From positions 1 through 32,935 of the forward strand of contig NZ_JAKGSD010000075.1 of assembly GCF_021654135.1 (NCBI RefSeq): a stretch of DNA of 32,935 nucleotides. Reading direction: 5' to 3'. Source of the DNA: Amycolatopsis tucumanensis (GTDB lineage: Bacteria > Actinomycetota > Actinomycetes > Mycobacteriales > Pseudonocardiaceae). Both the position numbers and the translations under genes were made by a program. Of this stretch, positions 1 to 7,151 are shown piece by piece. Numbering within the stretch: position 1 is the first letter of the stretch; each line of letters starts with the position of its first letter. The notes beneath the pieces are model-generated. The model made no database searches and had not been told where the DNA came from. It was given only the letters and a program-made list of their open reading frames with translations.

Positions 1-69
1 CGCCGGACGGGCAGGCTCCGGGATGACCAGGGGTTGGGTGCCTCGGCTCACCTCGGGTGGGTGGTCGCC

Positions 70-215
70 GGGTGGTCATCCCGTCGCCTTCCGGTTTGTG
101 CATATCACCTTGAGCCAGGGCCGCAAGGTTGGCATGTCCGGCCGCCGGTGGGCAGAGAGGTTGCGGCCCTGGCTCAAGGTGATCGCGCCGGTGTCAGGCG
201 ACGGGATGACCACCC
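70..215. repeat. Two-tier imperfect palindrome, possible dispersed repeat element
   Basis: Two nested perfect inverted repeats share one axis. The outer arms are 20 bp (70-89 and 196-215). The inner arms are 23 bp (104-126 and 161-183). Between them are unpaired stretches of 14 and 12 nt, and the central loop is 34 nt (127-160). A further copy of the outer-arm core GGGATGACCA lies at 20-29, in the same orientation as the right arm. The element would fold as a very stable hairpin in RNA or single-stranded DNA. There is no coding content and no T-tract. It could be a non-autonomous palindromic mobile or REP-like element, or the end of a gene lying left of the window. The rest of 1-277 shows nothing else I can support. 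Confidence 0.75.
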
Positions 216-277
216 AGCTTCAGTTGTGTTCAAAGCGGGCGCTGGCGCGCCGTCTTCGGTGGTGGGATCGTGGGGTG

Positions 278-1210
278 GTGAGGGAACGTGCTTTGGCGGC
301 CCTGGCGGGTCTGGCCATCGGGGATGCGCTCGGTATGCCCACGGAAGGACTGTCACCGGCGGAAATCGAACCTGTCACAGGCTTCGCGGCGGCTCGGGGG
401 TTGCCTGCGGGCGGTGTCACCGATGACACCCAGCAGGCGGTGATCGTCGCGCGGCTGCTGGTCTCCGGGGGTGGGCGGATCGATCCGCACGGGCTCGCCG
501 ATGCGCTCCTGGAGTGGGAACGGGACCTGCGCAGCCGCGGCATCCGGGGGTTGCTCGGGCCCTCCACGCGCGCCGCTCTCACGGCCGTCGCCGCGGGGGA
601 AGCTCTCGAGAAGGCCGGCAAGTACGGCACCACGAACGGTGCGGCCATGCGCATCGCCCCGGTGGGGATCGCGAATCCGGCCGACCTCGACCTGCTCGTG
701 GACAGCGTGGTCGAAGCCAGTTGGGTCACCCACAACACGGGCGTCGCCCTCGCGGGGGCTGCCGCGGTCGCCGCGGCGGTGAGCGCGGGCGTCGACGGGG
801 CGAGTCTGCCCGAGGCGATCGACTTCGCCGTGGAAGCCGCGGAACGAGCCGCCAAGCGGGGGAACTGGGTCGCGGCCGGGGACGTCGCCGCGCGCATCCG
901 CTGGAGCCGCACCATGGATCCGGCCGACGTGCCCGCGTTGATCGGCACCAGCGTCGCCACCCAGGAATCGGTGCCCGCCGCGTTCGCGGTGCTCCGCCAC
1001 GCGGAAAACCCGTGGCAGGCCTGCTGCACGGCGGCGAGCCTCGGCGGGGACACGGACACCATCGCGGCCATCGCCGGCGCGATCGCGGGCGCCTGCACCG
1101 GCGCGGGCGCGTTCCCCGAGGAAGCCGTCCGCACGGTGACCGAGGTCAACGACCTTCCGCTGCCGGAACTCGCCGACGATCTGCTGAAACTGCGCGCCAG
1201 AACCCGGTGA
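278..1210 (+). CDS. ADP-ribosylglycohydrolase family protein (DraG-like)
   Basis: About 310 aa. Enzymes of this all-helical family use two Mg ions to hydrolyse ADP-ribose from proteins or small molecules in the cytoplasm. Visible family motifs are the N-terminal GLAIGDALGMPTEGL, GGVTDDTQ (metal ligands T48, D49, D50), NGAAMRIAPVG, the HNTG segment near residue 152, and GGDTDT near 256-261 (metal-binding D258 and D260). All expected metal ligands are present, so it should be active. I chose GTG 278 (GTG 275 is equally possible) because homology begins right after it. An in-frame ATG at 206 sits inside the palindrome and would add unrelated sequence. The 3' end overlaps the convergent hydrolase gene by 65 bp. 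No partner ADP-ribosyltransferase is nearby, so the substrate is unknown. Confidence 0.88.
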   Translation: MRERALAALAGLAIGDALGMPTEGLSPAEIEPVTGFAAARGLPAGGVTDDTQQAVIVARLLVSGGGRIDPHGLADALLEWERDLRSRGIRGLLGPSTRAALTAVAAGEALEKAGKYGTTNGAAMRIAPVGIANPADLDLLVDSVVEASWVTHNTGVALAGAAAVAAAVSAGVDGASLPEAIDFAVEAAERAAKRGNWVAAGDVAARIRWSRTMDPADVPALIGTSVATQESVPAAFAVLRHAENPWQACCTAASLGGDTDTIAAIAGAIAGACTGAGAFPEEAVRTVTEVNDLPLPELADDLLKLRARTR

Positions 1211-1994
1211 GCGCCGCGGCCGTCTCCTGTGGACGGTCCAGTTGCACGCAGTGGCCGGCGCCCTCGACGGCGACCGCGTCCCGGCCGAACCGGCGGGCCG
1301 TGCGCTGGTAATCCTCGGGCGAGCCGGTGAACTCGTCGTCCGCGCCGTGCACGAACAACAGCGGCACCCCGGAACCGGCCAGCTCGCCGACCCCCGCCCG
1401 CGGCCCGCACAGCAGCCGCGCGAACCCGATGAGGTGACCGGTGCGCGTGGTCGACAACCGGGCCCGCATCAGGTCCGCCCGGTCCGGATCCGTGCGGACC
1501 CAGTGGTCGACCAGGGTGTGCAAGCCCGCCGCCCCCTCCGCGGCGACCGCGTCCGCGCACCAGGTGAGGAACGCCGTCTCCTTCTCCGAACCGGTCAGCA
1601 GGCTGCCCAGCGGCGCGAAACTGCGCACCGCCCGCGGCAGGGCCACCGCGGCGGCGTGCGCGACCGCGGCGCCCGCGCAGTGCGCCACCACGTGCGCCGG
1701 CTCGCCCTCGCCGACCTCGCCGATCACCGCCAGCAAGTCCTGCGCCATCGCGGACAACGTGTACGCGCTCGGATCGTCGGAGCCCGGGCTTTCGTGCTGG
1801 CCGTGGTGGTCGACCGCCCACGCCGCGTACCCGGCGGCGGCCAGCAGCGGCAACAGCGGCGCGAAGTCCTCTTTGGACCCCAGGTACCCGGCCACCAGCA
1901 CCACCGGCTCGCCGGACCCGGCCCGGCACGCGGCGAACCGGCCGCGGTCGGTCTCCAGCATGACGTCGCGGACCGGGCTCTCCAGGGTCGTCAC
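1146..1994 (-). CDS. Alpha/beta hydrolase with Cys nucleophile
   Basis: About 282 aa, cytoplasmic, with no signal peptide. It has the alpha/beta-hydrolase pattern: an oxyanion region near VVLVAGYLGS (31-40), VDHHGQHESPG (61-71), a nucleophile elbow, an acid in LLFVHGADDEF, and a catalytic His in VEGAGHCVQL. The elbow reads VVAHCAGA, so Cys106 (codon 1679-1677) replaces the usual Ser. Cys-nucleophile members such as dienelactone hydrolase are known, so the enzyme is probably functional. The GTG start at 1994 overlaps the stop of the glycosyltransferase gene (GTGA, 1991-1994), which indicates translational coupling and a shared operon. Its 3' end overlaps the convergent ADP-ribosylglycohydrolase gene. 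The substrate is unknown; an ester, lactone or acyl group on the glycosyltransferase's substrate is the inference. Confidence 0.85.
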   Translation of the reverse strand: MTTLESPVRDVMLETDRGRFAACRAGSGEPVVLVAGYLGSKEDFAPLLPLLAAAGYAAWAVDHHGQHESPGSDDPSAYTLSAMAQDLLAVIGEVGEGEPAHVVAHCAGAAVAHAAAVALPRAVRSFAPLGSLLTGSEKETAFLTWCADAVAAEGAAGLHTLVDHWVRTDPDRADLMRARLSTTRTGHLIGFARLLCGPRAGVGELAGSGVPLLFVHGADDEFTGSPEDYQRTARRFGRDAVAVEGAGHCVQLDRPQETAAALTGFWRAVSADRRRVPAAEGR

Positions 1995-3142
1995 AGCGCG
2001 GCTCCTTCCCGGACCGAGGCCTTCTCGATCACGTCCGCGGCCTCCGCCGCCCCACCGCACGCCCGCACGATCTCCCGCATGCCCGCCACGTTCGCCGCGA
2101 TGCCGGCGTCGGACGACACCCGCAGCACCGCGTTGTGCAGCGTCTGCGCCGACACCTCCGCGCGGTCGAGCGTGACACCCAGCCCCAGCTCGGCGAGGCG
2201 CGCCGCGTTCAGCCGCTGCTCGGCCATCTGCGGCACCGCGACCATCGGCACCCCGTGGTACAGGGCTTCCAGCAGGCTGCCCATCCCGGCGTGCGTGACG
2301 AACGCCGACGCGGCGGCCAGCACGTCGAGCTGCGGCACCATCGGCGCGATCTCGACCCCGTCCGGAACCGGCCCCAGCGACGCCGGATCGATGTGCCGCC
2401 CGATCGCCATCACGGTGTGCCAGCCCAAACCCGCGGCCAGGTCGAGGCAGGCCCGGAAGAAGTCCGGCTGGTCGGTGAAACACGACCCGAGCGAGACCAG
2501 CAGCACCGGTTTCCCCGCCGGCGGCCGCCACGACCCCTGGAACGACCGGTCGCCCAGCGCGGGACCGGCGAAGGTGTGCTCCGGCCCGAGCAGGTCCGGC
2601 GAAATCTGGAACGCCCGTGGCACGAACACCACCTTCGGGTCGCCCACCGCCTGGAACTCCTCGACCGAACAGCCGAGGCCGTTGGCGTCCAGGAACCGCT
2701 GGAACCGCTGGTACACCGGCAGGTCCGAGAGGTTCTCGACGCCGAACGCGATCCGCTCCCAGCCGGGGAACAACGCGTGCGTCGGCGACAGCTGCACCAT
2801 CGGCAAGCCGAGTTTGCGCGCCAGGACCTTGCCCGCGAACGCGACGAAGTCGTAGGCGACCACGTCGGGCACCTCGCCGAGGGCCTCCAGCACGGGGAGG
2901 GCGGCCTCGGCGTCCCGGTGGTACATCGCCACGCCCGCCATCAGGTCCTCCGGCGGCGGGCTGCCGTCCCGGACGTCCGGCAGCACCACCGGTTCCGCAC
3001 CGGCCGCGCGCACCTGCGGGACGAAGTCCGGTCCGACCGCGTAGCTCACCCGCCAGCCACGCGACACCAGCTCCGACACCACGGCGAGGGTGGGGTTGAC
3101 GTGCCCGTGGTCGGCGACGTTGACGAACAGGGCGTGCTTCAC
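1991..3142 (-). CDS. MGT-family (GT1) glycosyltransferase
   Basis: About 383 aa with a GT-B fold. It should transfer a sugar from a nucleotide-sugar donor to a small lipophilic acceptor in the cytoplasm. The N-terminus has the acceptor-side motif VNVADHGHVNPTL, with the probable catalytic base His14. The C-terminal donor-binding region shows PMVPQLDVLAAASAFVTHAGMGS (about 267-289), then EALYHGVPMVAVPQMAEQ, the bacterial form of the PSPG-type signature. This matches macrolide glycosyltransferases (MGT, OleD/OleI-like), several of which inactivate antibiotics, although the acceptor cannot be read from sequence. The GTG start at 3142 overlaps the preceding hydrolase stop by GTGA, and the gene's own stop overlaps the next start in the same way. 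It is the middle gene of a tightly coupled cassette. Confidence 0.9.
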   Translation of the reverse strand: MKHALFVNVADHGHVNPTLAVVSELVSRGWRVSYAVGPDFVPQVRAAGAEPVVLPDVRDGSPPPEDLMAGVAMYHRDAEAALPVLEALGEVPDVVAYDFVAFAGKVLARKLGLPMVQLSPTHALFPGWERIAFGVENLSDLPVYQRFQRFLDANGLGCSVEEFQAVGDPKVVFVPRAFQISPDLLGPEHTFAGPALGDRSFQGSWRPPAGKPVLLVSLGSCFTDQPDFFRACLDLAAGLGWHTVMAIGRHIDPASLGPVPDGVEIAPMVPQLDVLAAASAFVTHAGMGSLLEALYHGVPMVAVPQMAEQRLNAARLAELGLGVTLDRAEVSAQTLHNAVLRVSSDAGIAANVAGMREIVRACGGAAEAADVIEKASVREGAAL

Positions 3143-4029
3143 CGCGCCACCCCGCAGACCACGTGCTCGACCGGGGTGCAGTACGGCAGACCGGACAGCG
3201 GCTCACCGGCGAAGAACCGCAACGCGAGGTCCACCACCTCGGCCGGCCGCTCCAGGTGCACGAGGTGGTCGGCGTCGTGGATCGCGGTGAAGCGGGCGTC
3301 GGCGCACCGGGCCGCGGCCGCCCGGCTCAGGACCGGCGTGGTAAGCGGATCGTGCTCCCCGGTCGTGACCAGCACGGGGACGGGCAGGACGCGGCCGTCG
3401 TCGCCGGGGTGGTCGAGCAGCCGCCGGGTGTTGTCCAGGTACTTGGCGACGTCGGCGTCGGTCATCGCGCCCACCAGGCTGTCCAGGCACCGGCGGACCG
3501 CGGCCTGCCGCCGGATGCCCGGCGCGCGGCTGAGCATCAGGTCCAGCACCTCGGCGGTGAACTCCGCGTGCCTGCCCTGCTCGGCCAGCTCCACGCTGCG
3601 GGCGATGCGCCGGCGCAGCCGCCCGGTCACGTGCGTCATCGTGCCGACGAGCAGCAGGCGGCGCACCCGTTCGGGCCGCAGCTGCGCCCACCGGTGCGCG
3701 ACACCACTGCCGTAGGAGGCGCCGACGACGTGCACCGGCTCCGGCGCGACGTGGTCGAGCAGGTGGCCGAGCGCGCCGGCGAGGAAGTCCACGCCGTAGC
3801 CGGGCGGCAGCCGGTCCGCCGCGCCCCAGCCGGGCAGGTCGACGGTGATCACGTCGGCGTGCCGGAGCAGATCGCGTTCCACCCGGCCCCACGCGTCCTT
3901 GTGCTGGAACGCGCCGCCCACCAGGACGATCGGCGCGAGTCTGCCGCCGCCGCGCACGATGCGGCCCGCGAACTCGAATCCGCCGAACGTGAGCGGGACG
4001 GTTTCCTGCCGGGTGGTCGTTGCCGTCAC
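3139..4029 (-). CDS. Alpha/beta hydrolase, first gene of the glycosyltransferase cassette
   Basis: About 296 aa, with no signal peptide. Classic alpha/beta-hydrolase features are an LVGGAFQHKDAW oxyanion loop, VDLPGWGAADR (63-73), the elbow VVGASYGSG with nucleophile Ser105, the acid in TTGEHDPLT (D227) and the histidine in HDADHLVHLE (H255). A cap of helices (about 135-200) separates core and lid. I chose GTG 4029 because GAGGAAG lies 7-13 nt upstream and the fold begins just after it; a longer reading to 4206 adds unrelated low-complexity sequence. It heads the cassette and is transcribed divergently from the IclR regulator, which is the likely controller. The reaction is unknown: an esterase, lactonase or C-C hydrolase are all possible. 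Confidence 0.85.
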   Translation of the reverse strand: MTATTTRQETVPLTFGGFEFAGRIVRGGGRLAPIVLVGGAFQHKDAWGRVERDLLRHADVITVDLPGWGAADRLPPGYGVDFLAGALGHLLDHVAPEPVHVVGASYGSGVAHRWAQLRPERVRRLLLVGTMTHVTGRLRRRIARSVELAEQGRHAEFTAEVLDLMLSRAPGIRRQAAVRRCLDSLVGAMTDADVAKYLDNTRRLLDHPGDDGRVLPVPVLVTTGEHDPLTTPVLSRAAAARCADARFTAIHDADHLVHLERPAEVVDLALRFFAGEPLSGLPYCTPVEHVVCGVAR

Positions 4030-4086
4030 AAGCGATCTTCCTCGGTGTGGTCGGGGTTTGGGGTCCGCCACGTAACCACGTCGTCC

Positions 4087-4105
4087 TCCGCGGGCGCGCC
4101 GCGGA
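4087..4105. promoter_or_regulatory. Palindrome between hydrolase cassette and IclR gene
   Basis: TCCGCGG-GCGCG-CCGCGGA is a perfect 7-bp inverted repeat with a 5-nt spacer, 57 bp upstream of the cassette's first start. Its size and symmetry suit a dimeric repressor, and the adjacent IclR regulator is the obvious candidate. In GC-rich DNA such palindromes also arise by chance. Confidence 0.4.
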
Positions 4106-4150
4106 AACTCGATCGAGCCAACTTGACCACTCGCGCGTGTGACCACGGCG

Positions 4151-4183
4151 CAACAGGGCTTCCACCATGCGGAAGGCCCGTTG
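4151..4183. promoter_or_regulatory. Inverted repeat upstream of IclR gene
   Basis: Arms 4151-4163 and 4171-4183 pair at 11 of 13 positions across a 7-nt loop (CAACAGGGCTTCC against GGAAGGCCCGTTG). It ends 67 bp before the IclR start. It could be a second operator in the divergent promoter region or a hairpin in the iclR leader. Confidence 0.4.
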
Positions 4184-4250
4184 TATGAGCGGCGGCACAC
4201 GATCAAGGATGGAACCGACGGAGTCAGCGCCGACCCCCGGAGGAGCCGCC

Positions 4251-5048
4251 GTGGACAGGGCTGTGCGGAGACCGATCCCCATGACCGCGGCGGGACGGCT
4301 GCTCGCCGTGCTCGACGCGTTCACACCGGGCCGCAGCCTGCTCACGTTGAGCGAAATCAGCCGACGGGCGGGGCTTTCGCTGACGACCGCGCACCGGCTC
4401 GCCGGTGAGCTGGTGAACTGGGGCGCCCTCGAACGCGACGACGACGGCCGCTACCGGATCGGGCTGCACCTGCTGGAGCTGGCCGCGCTCGCGCCGCGCG
4501 GGCTGGAACTGCGCGAACTGGCGCAGCCGTTCCTGGAGGACCTGTTCCACTCCACGCGGGCGCACGTGCACCTGGCGGTGCGGGACGGGCACGAGGTGGT
4601 GTACGTCGAGACGCTGCGGGCGCGCGGCACGGTGACGGTGCTGAGCCGGTTGGGGCAGCGGTGGCCGTTGCACGCCACCGGGACCGGGCTCGCACTGCTG
4701 GCCCACGCGGGTCGCGAGGTGCAGGAGCAGGTGCTGGAGGCGCCGCTGAAGCGCTTCACGCACAAGACGATCACCGACGCGCGGGAGCTGCGGCGGGTGC
4801 TGGCGGAGGTGCGGCGCACCGGGGTCGCGGTGGCGGAGGAGCAGCTGACGCTGGAGGCGGTGGCGATCGCGGCGCCGATCCGCGGTGCCGGTGACGAGGT
4901 GGTGGCCGCATTGGGCTTGGTCGTGCACGTGGACGAGTGCGAGCCGAGGGCGCTGGTGCCGGTGATGACCGCCGCGGCGCGGGGGATCTCGCGTGCGCTG
5001 GGCGCGCCGTCGGCGGCGGATGTGCGGGGCGTGGTGCGCGGGCGGTGA
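4251..5048 (+). CDS. IclR-family transcriptional regulator
   Basis: About 265 aa. The N-terminal winged helix-turn-helix is clear (about 12-70), with TLSEISRRAGLSLTTAHRLA as the HTH, followed by the RYRIGLHLLELA linker. The effector-binding domain (about 80-255) shows VHLAVRDGHEVVYVETL, LHATGTGLALLA and VAIAAPIRGAGDEVVAALGL, all typical of the family. I chose GTG 4251 because CGGAGGAG lies about 6 nt upstream. IclR proteins bind small organic ligands and act as repressors or activators. Divergent placement next to the hydrolase/glycosyltransferase cassette, with two palindromes between them, suggests it controls that cassette. The ligand is unknown, though aromatic or other carboxylates are common for the family. 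Confidence 0.92.
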   Translation: MDRAVRRPIPMTAAGRLLAVLDAFTPGRSLLTLSEISRRAGLSLTTAHRLAGELVNWGALERDDDGRYRIGLHLLELAALAPRGLELRELAQPFLEDLFHSTRAHVHLAVRDGHEVVYVETLRARGTVTVLSRLGQRWPLHATGTGLALLAHAGREVQEQVLEAPLKRFTHKTITDARELRRVLAEVRRTGVAVAEEQLTLEAVAIAAPIRGAGDEVVAALGLVVHVDECEPRALVPVMTAAARGISRALGAPSAADVRGVVRGR

Positions 5049-5126
5049 TGCGGGTCGTGTCGCTGCGCGGCAACTTGGTGCCGGGAGTGGGAGCGGCCCA
5101 ACAGGGTGGCCGGGTTGGATGAGCCC

Positions 5127-5432
5127 ATGACCATCACGTTCCTGCTCATCGCGCGGCTCCCCGGAGGCGGCGCGGAAGCCTTCGACGCCTACGAGGACGC
5201 CGTCCTGCCCCTCCTGGCCGAGTACGGCGGCCGCCTCGAGCGGCGGGTCCGATCCCTTGACGACGGCACCGAGGTGCACCTCGTCGGGTTCCCGGGCGAG
5301 CAGGAGTTCGAGGCCTACCGGGCCGACCCGAGGCGCGCCGAGCACGCGCACCTGCTCGAACGGTCCGGCGCGGCCATCGAACTACTGCCCGTCCGCGACC
5401 TCACTTCCCGAAACCCGCCGTCAGGCCGCTGA
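5127..5432 (+). CDS. Small DUF1330-like dimeric alpha/beta-barrel protein
   Basis: About 101 aa. The pattern of an N-terminal strand (TITFLLIARL), then FDAYEDAVLPLLAEYGGRLERRV, EVHLVGFPGEQEFEAYRADPRRAEH and a final strand fits the DUF1330 / ferredoxin-like dimeric barrel group. Biochemical roles in that group are mostly undefined. I chose ATG 5127, with GGATGAG just upstream; a GTG at 5106 would add seven residues. It follows the IclR gene by 78 bp on the same strand, so it may be read from the same transcript. Its last 32 bp overlap the 3' end of the convergent sugar permease gene. The gene is probably real given the protein pattern, but its function is open. Confidence 0.7.
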   Translation: MTITFLLIARLPGGGAEAFDAYEDAVLPLLAEYGGRLERRVRSLDDGTEVHLVGFPGEQEFEAYRADPRRAEHAHLLERSGAAIELLPVRDLTSRNPPSGR

Positions 5433-6219
5433 CCAGCTGCCGCCGGCCCAGGATGTACAGCGCCAGCACCGGCAGCGTCGACAACACGACCGCCGCCAGC
5501 ACCGCCGGGATGTTCACCCGGAACTGCCCCTGGAACGACCACAACGCGAGCGGCAGCACCCGCTGGTCCGGGCTCTGCGTCAGGATCAGCGGGAACAGGA
5601 ACCCGTTCCACACGTTCAGCCCGTCGTACACCGCGACCGTCACCACCGCGGGCCGGATCATCGGCAGCACCAGGCTGAACAGCATCCGCCAGTCACCGGC
5701 GCCGTCCACCCGCATCGACTCGAACAGCTCGTTCGGCACGTCCCGCAGGAAGTTCGCCAGGATGATCACCGACAGCGGGATCGCGAACGCCACCGACGGC
5801 AGGATGATCGCCAGCAGCGTGTCGTACAGCTGCGCCCGCGTGATCAGGTAGTACACCGGGATGATCGTCGCCTGGATCGGGATCGCCAGGCCCAGCAGGT
5901 AGCCGCGGTAGGTGAACCGCGAGAACCACGTCGTGCCGCGCACCACGTAGTAGGCGGCCATCAACGCCACCGCGACCGCGATCGCCACCGTCGCCAGCGT
6001 CACGACCACACTGTTGGCGAAGTAGCGCCAGAAGTCGTTGCGCAGCACCAGCTCGTACGCGCTGAACGTCGGCGAGGTCGGCACCGACAACGGGTTCGCG
6101 TCGTAGAACCCGCGCTGGTTGCGCAGGCTCGTCACCACCACGTAGTACACCGGCACCAGCACGACGGCCAGCCACACGAACCCGGCGAGGCCGCCGAGGT
6201 AGTTCGGACGGGTCCGCAT
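5401..6219 (-). CDS. Carbohydrate ABC transporter permease (MalG type)
   Basis: About 272 aa with six predicted membrane helices. The cytoplasmic EAA loop that docks the ATPase is visible as FESMRVDGAGDWRMLFSLVLPMI. The C-terminus LGRRQLVSGLTAGFGK is typical of MalG-like sugar permeases. The ATG start at 6219 overlaps the stop of the first permease by one base (TGATG, 6217-6221), so the two are coupled. With the binding protein and first permease it forms a sugar importer. No ATPase gene is present in the module, and in actinomycetes such importers commonly share a distant MsiK-type ATPase. The 3' end overlaps the convergent DUF1330-like gene by 32 bp. Confidence 0.93.
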   Translation of the reverse strand: MRTRPNYLGGLAGFVWLAVVLVPVYYVVVTSLRNQRGFYDANPLSVPTSPTFSAYELVLRNDFWRYFANSVVVTLATVAIAVAVALMAAYYVVRGTTWFSRFTYRGYLLGLAIPIQATIIPVYYLITRAQLYDTLLAIILPSVAFAIPLSVIILANFLRDVPNELFESMRVDGAGDWRMLFSLVLPMIRPAVVTVAVYDGLNVWNGFLFPLILTQSPDQRVLPLALWSFQGQFRVNIPAVLAAVVLSTLPVLALYILGRRQLVSGLTAGFGK

Positions 6220-7151
6220 CACGCCCCCTCCAGCTGGCTGCCCCGCCGGAAGCTGGACAGCCTCGACAACCCCAGCGCCAGCGCGAGCCCGGCGACCACC
6301 AGCAGCACGGCGAGCGTGCTCGCCCGCCCCATGTCGTTGCCGGAGAACCCGGACAGGTACATGTCCAGCGGCAGCATCCGCGTCGCGTCGCCCGGACCGC
6401 CGCCGGTCAGCACGAACACCAGGTCGAAGTAGGTCAGCGAGCCGACCAGCATCATCGTCGAAGACGTGATGATCGTGTAGCGCAGCTGCGGCAGCGTGAT
6501 GTGGAAGAACTGCCGCACCCGGCCGGCCCCGTCCAGCTCCGCCGCCTCGTACAGCGACTTCGGGATCTGCCGCACCCCGCCCTGGTAGAGCAGCGTGTGG
6601 AAGGGCACGAACTGCCAGGCGATCACGAAGATCACCACGTACAACGCCAGTGTCGGGTCGCCGAGCCAGTCCTGCGACAGGAAGTCCAGCCCGAACGCGC
6701 GGCTCATGCCGAAGTTCGGGTCGAGCAGCGCCTTGAACGCGATCGCGATGGCCGCCGCGGACAGCAGCATCGGCAGGAAGTACAGCACCCCGAGCAGCGC
6801 GCGGTACCGGCCGCGCCCGGCGATGAGCACGCCGAGCAGCAGCGAGATCGGCGTCTGCACCAGCCAGCTGACCACCATCACCTGCACGGACAGCCAGATC
6901 GCGTGGTAGGTCGCGGGGTCGGCGAGCGCCGCGGCCCAGTTCGCCAGCCCGGCCCACGACGGGTCGCCGATGCCGTCCCACTCCATGAAGCTCAGCACCG
7001 CGACCCCGCCGAGCGGCACGATCGCGAACACCCCGAAGAACGCCAGCGCGGGCACCGCCATCAGCGGGCTGGGGCCGGTCCGCAGCCGGCCGCGGCCGGG
7101 CGCCGGCGTGCGTGCCGGCGCCCGGTCCCGCTGTTCGAGAACCGTGCTCAT
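6219..7151 (-). CDS. Sugar ABC transporter permease (MalF type)
   Basis: About 310 aa. A basic, Pro-rich cytoplasmic N-terminus (1-28) is followed by six predicted membrane helices. The EAA loop reads YEAAELDGAGRVRQFFHITLPQL, and the segment LVFVLTGGGPGDATRMLPLDMYL is highly characteristic of MalF/CebF/BxlF-type permeases. The ATG start at 7151 overlaps the binding-protein stop by 4 bp (ATGA, 7148-7151). It pairs with the MalG-type permease to form the membrane channel for an oligosaccharide. Transcription should start upstream of the binding-protein gene under control of the LacI regulator. Confidence 0.93.
   Translation of the reverse strand: MSTVLEQRDRAPARTPAPGRGRLRTGPSPLMAVPALAFFGVFAIVPLGGVAVLSFMEWDGIGDPSWAGLANWAAALADPATYHAIWLSVQVMVVSWLVQTPISLLLGVLIAGRGRYRALLGVLYFLPMLLSAAAIAIAFKALLDPNFGMSRAFGLDFLSQDWLGDPTLALYVVIFVIAWQFVPFHTLLYQGGVRQIPKSLYEAAELDGAGRVRQFFHITLPQLRYTIITSSTMMLVGSLTYFDLVFVLTGGGPGDATRMLPLDMYLSGFSGNDMGRASTLAVLLVVAGLALALGLSRLSSFRRGSQLEGA

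Noticed and set aside
23..277. N-terminal extension of the ADP-ribosylglycohydrolase
   Set aside because: It reads through the two-tier palindrome and is unlike the family. Similarity starts immediately after GTG 278.
1146..5048. Part of a macrolide biosynthetic cluster
   Set aside because: No polyketide synthase, deoxysugar or tailoring P450 genes are in the window; the surroundings are sugar-uptake and housekeeping genes.
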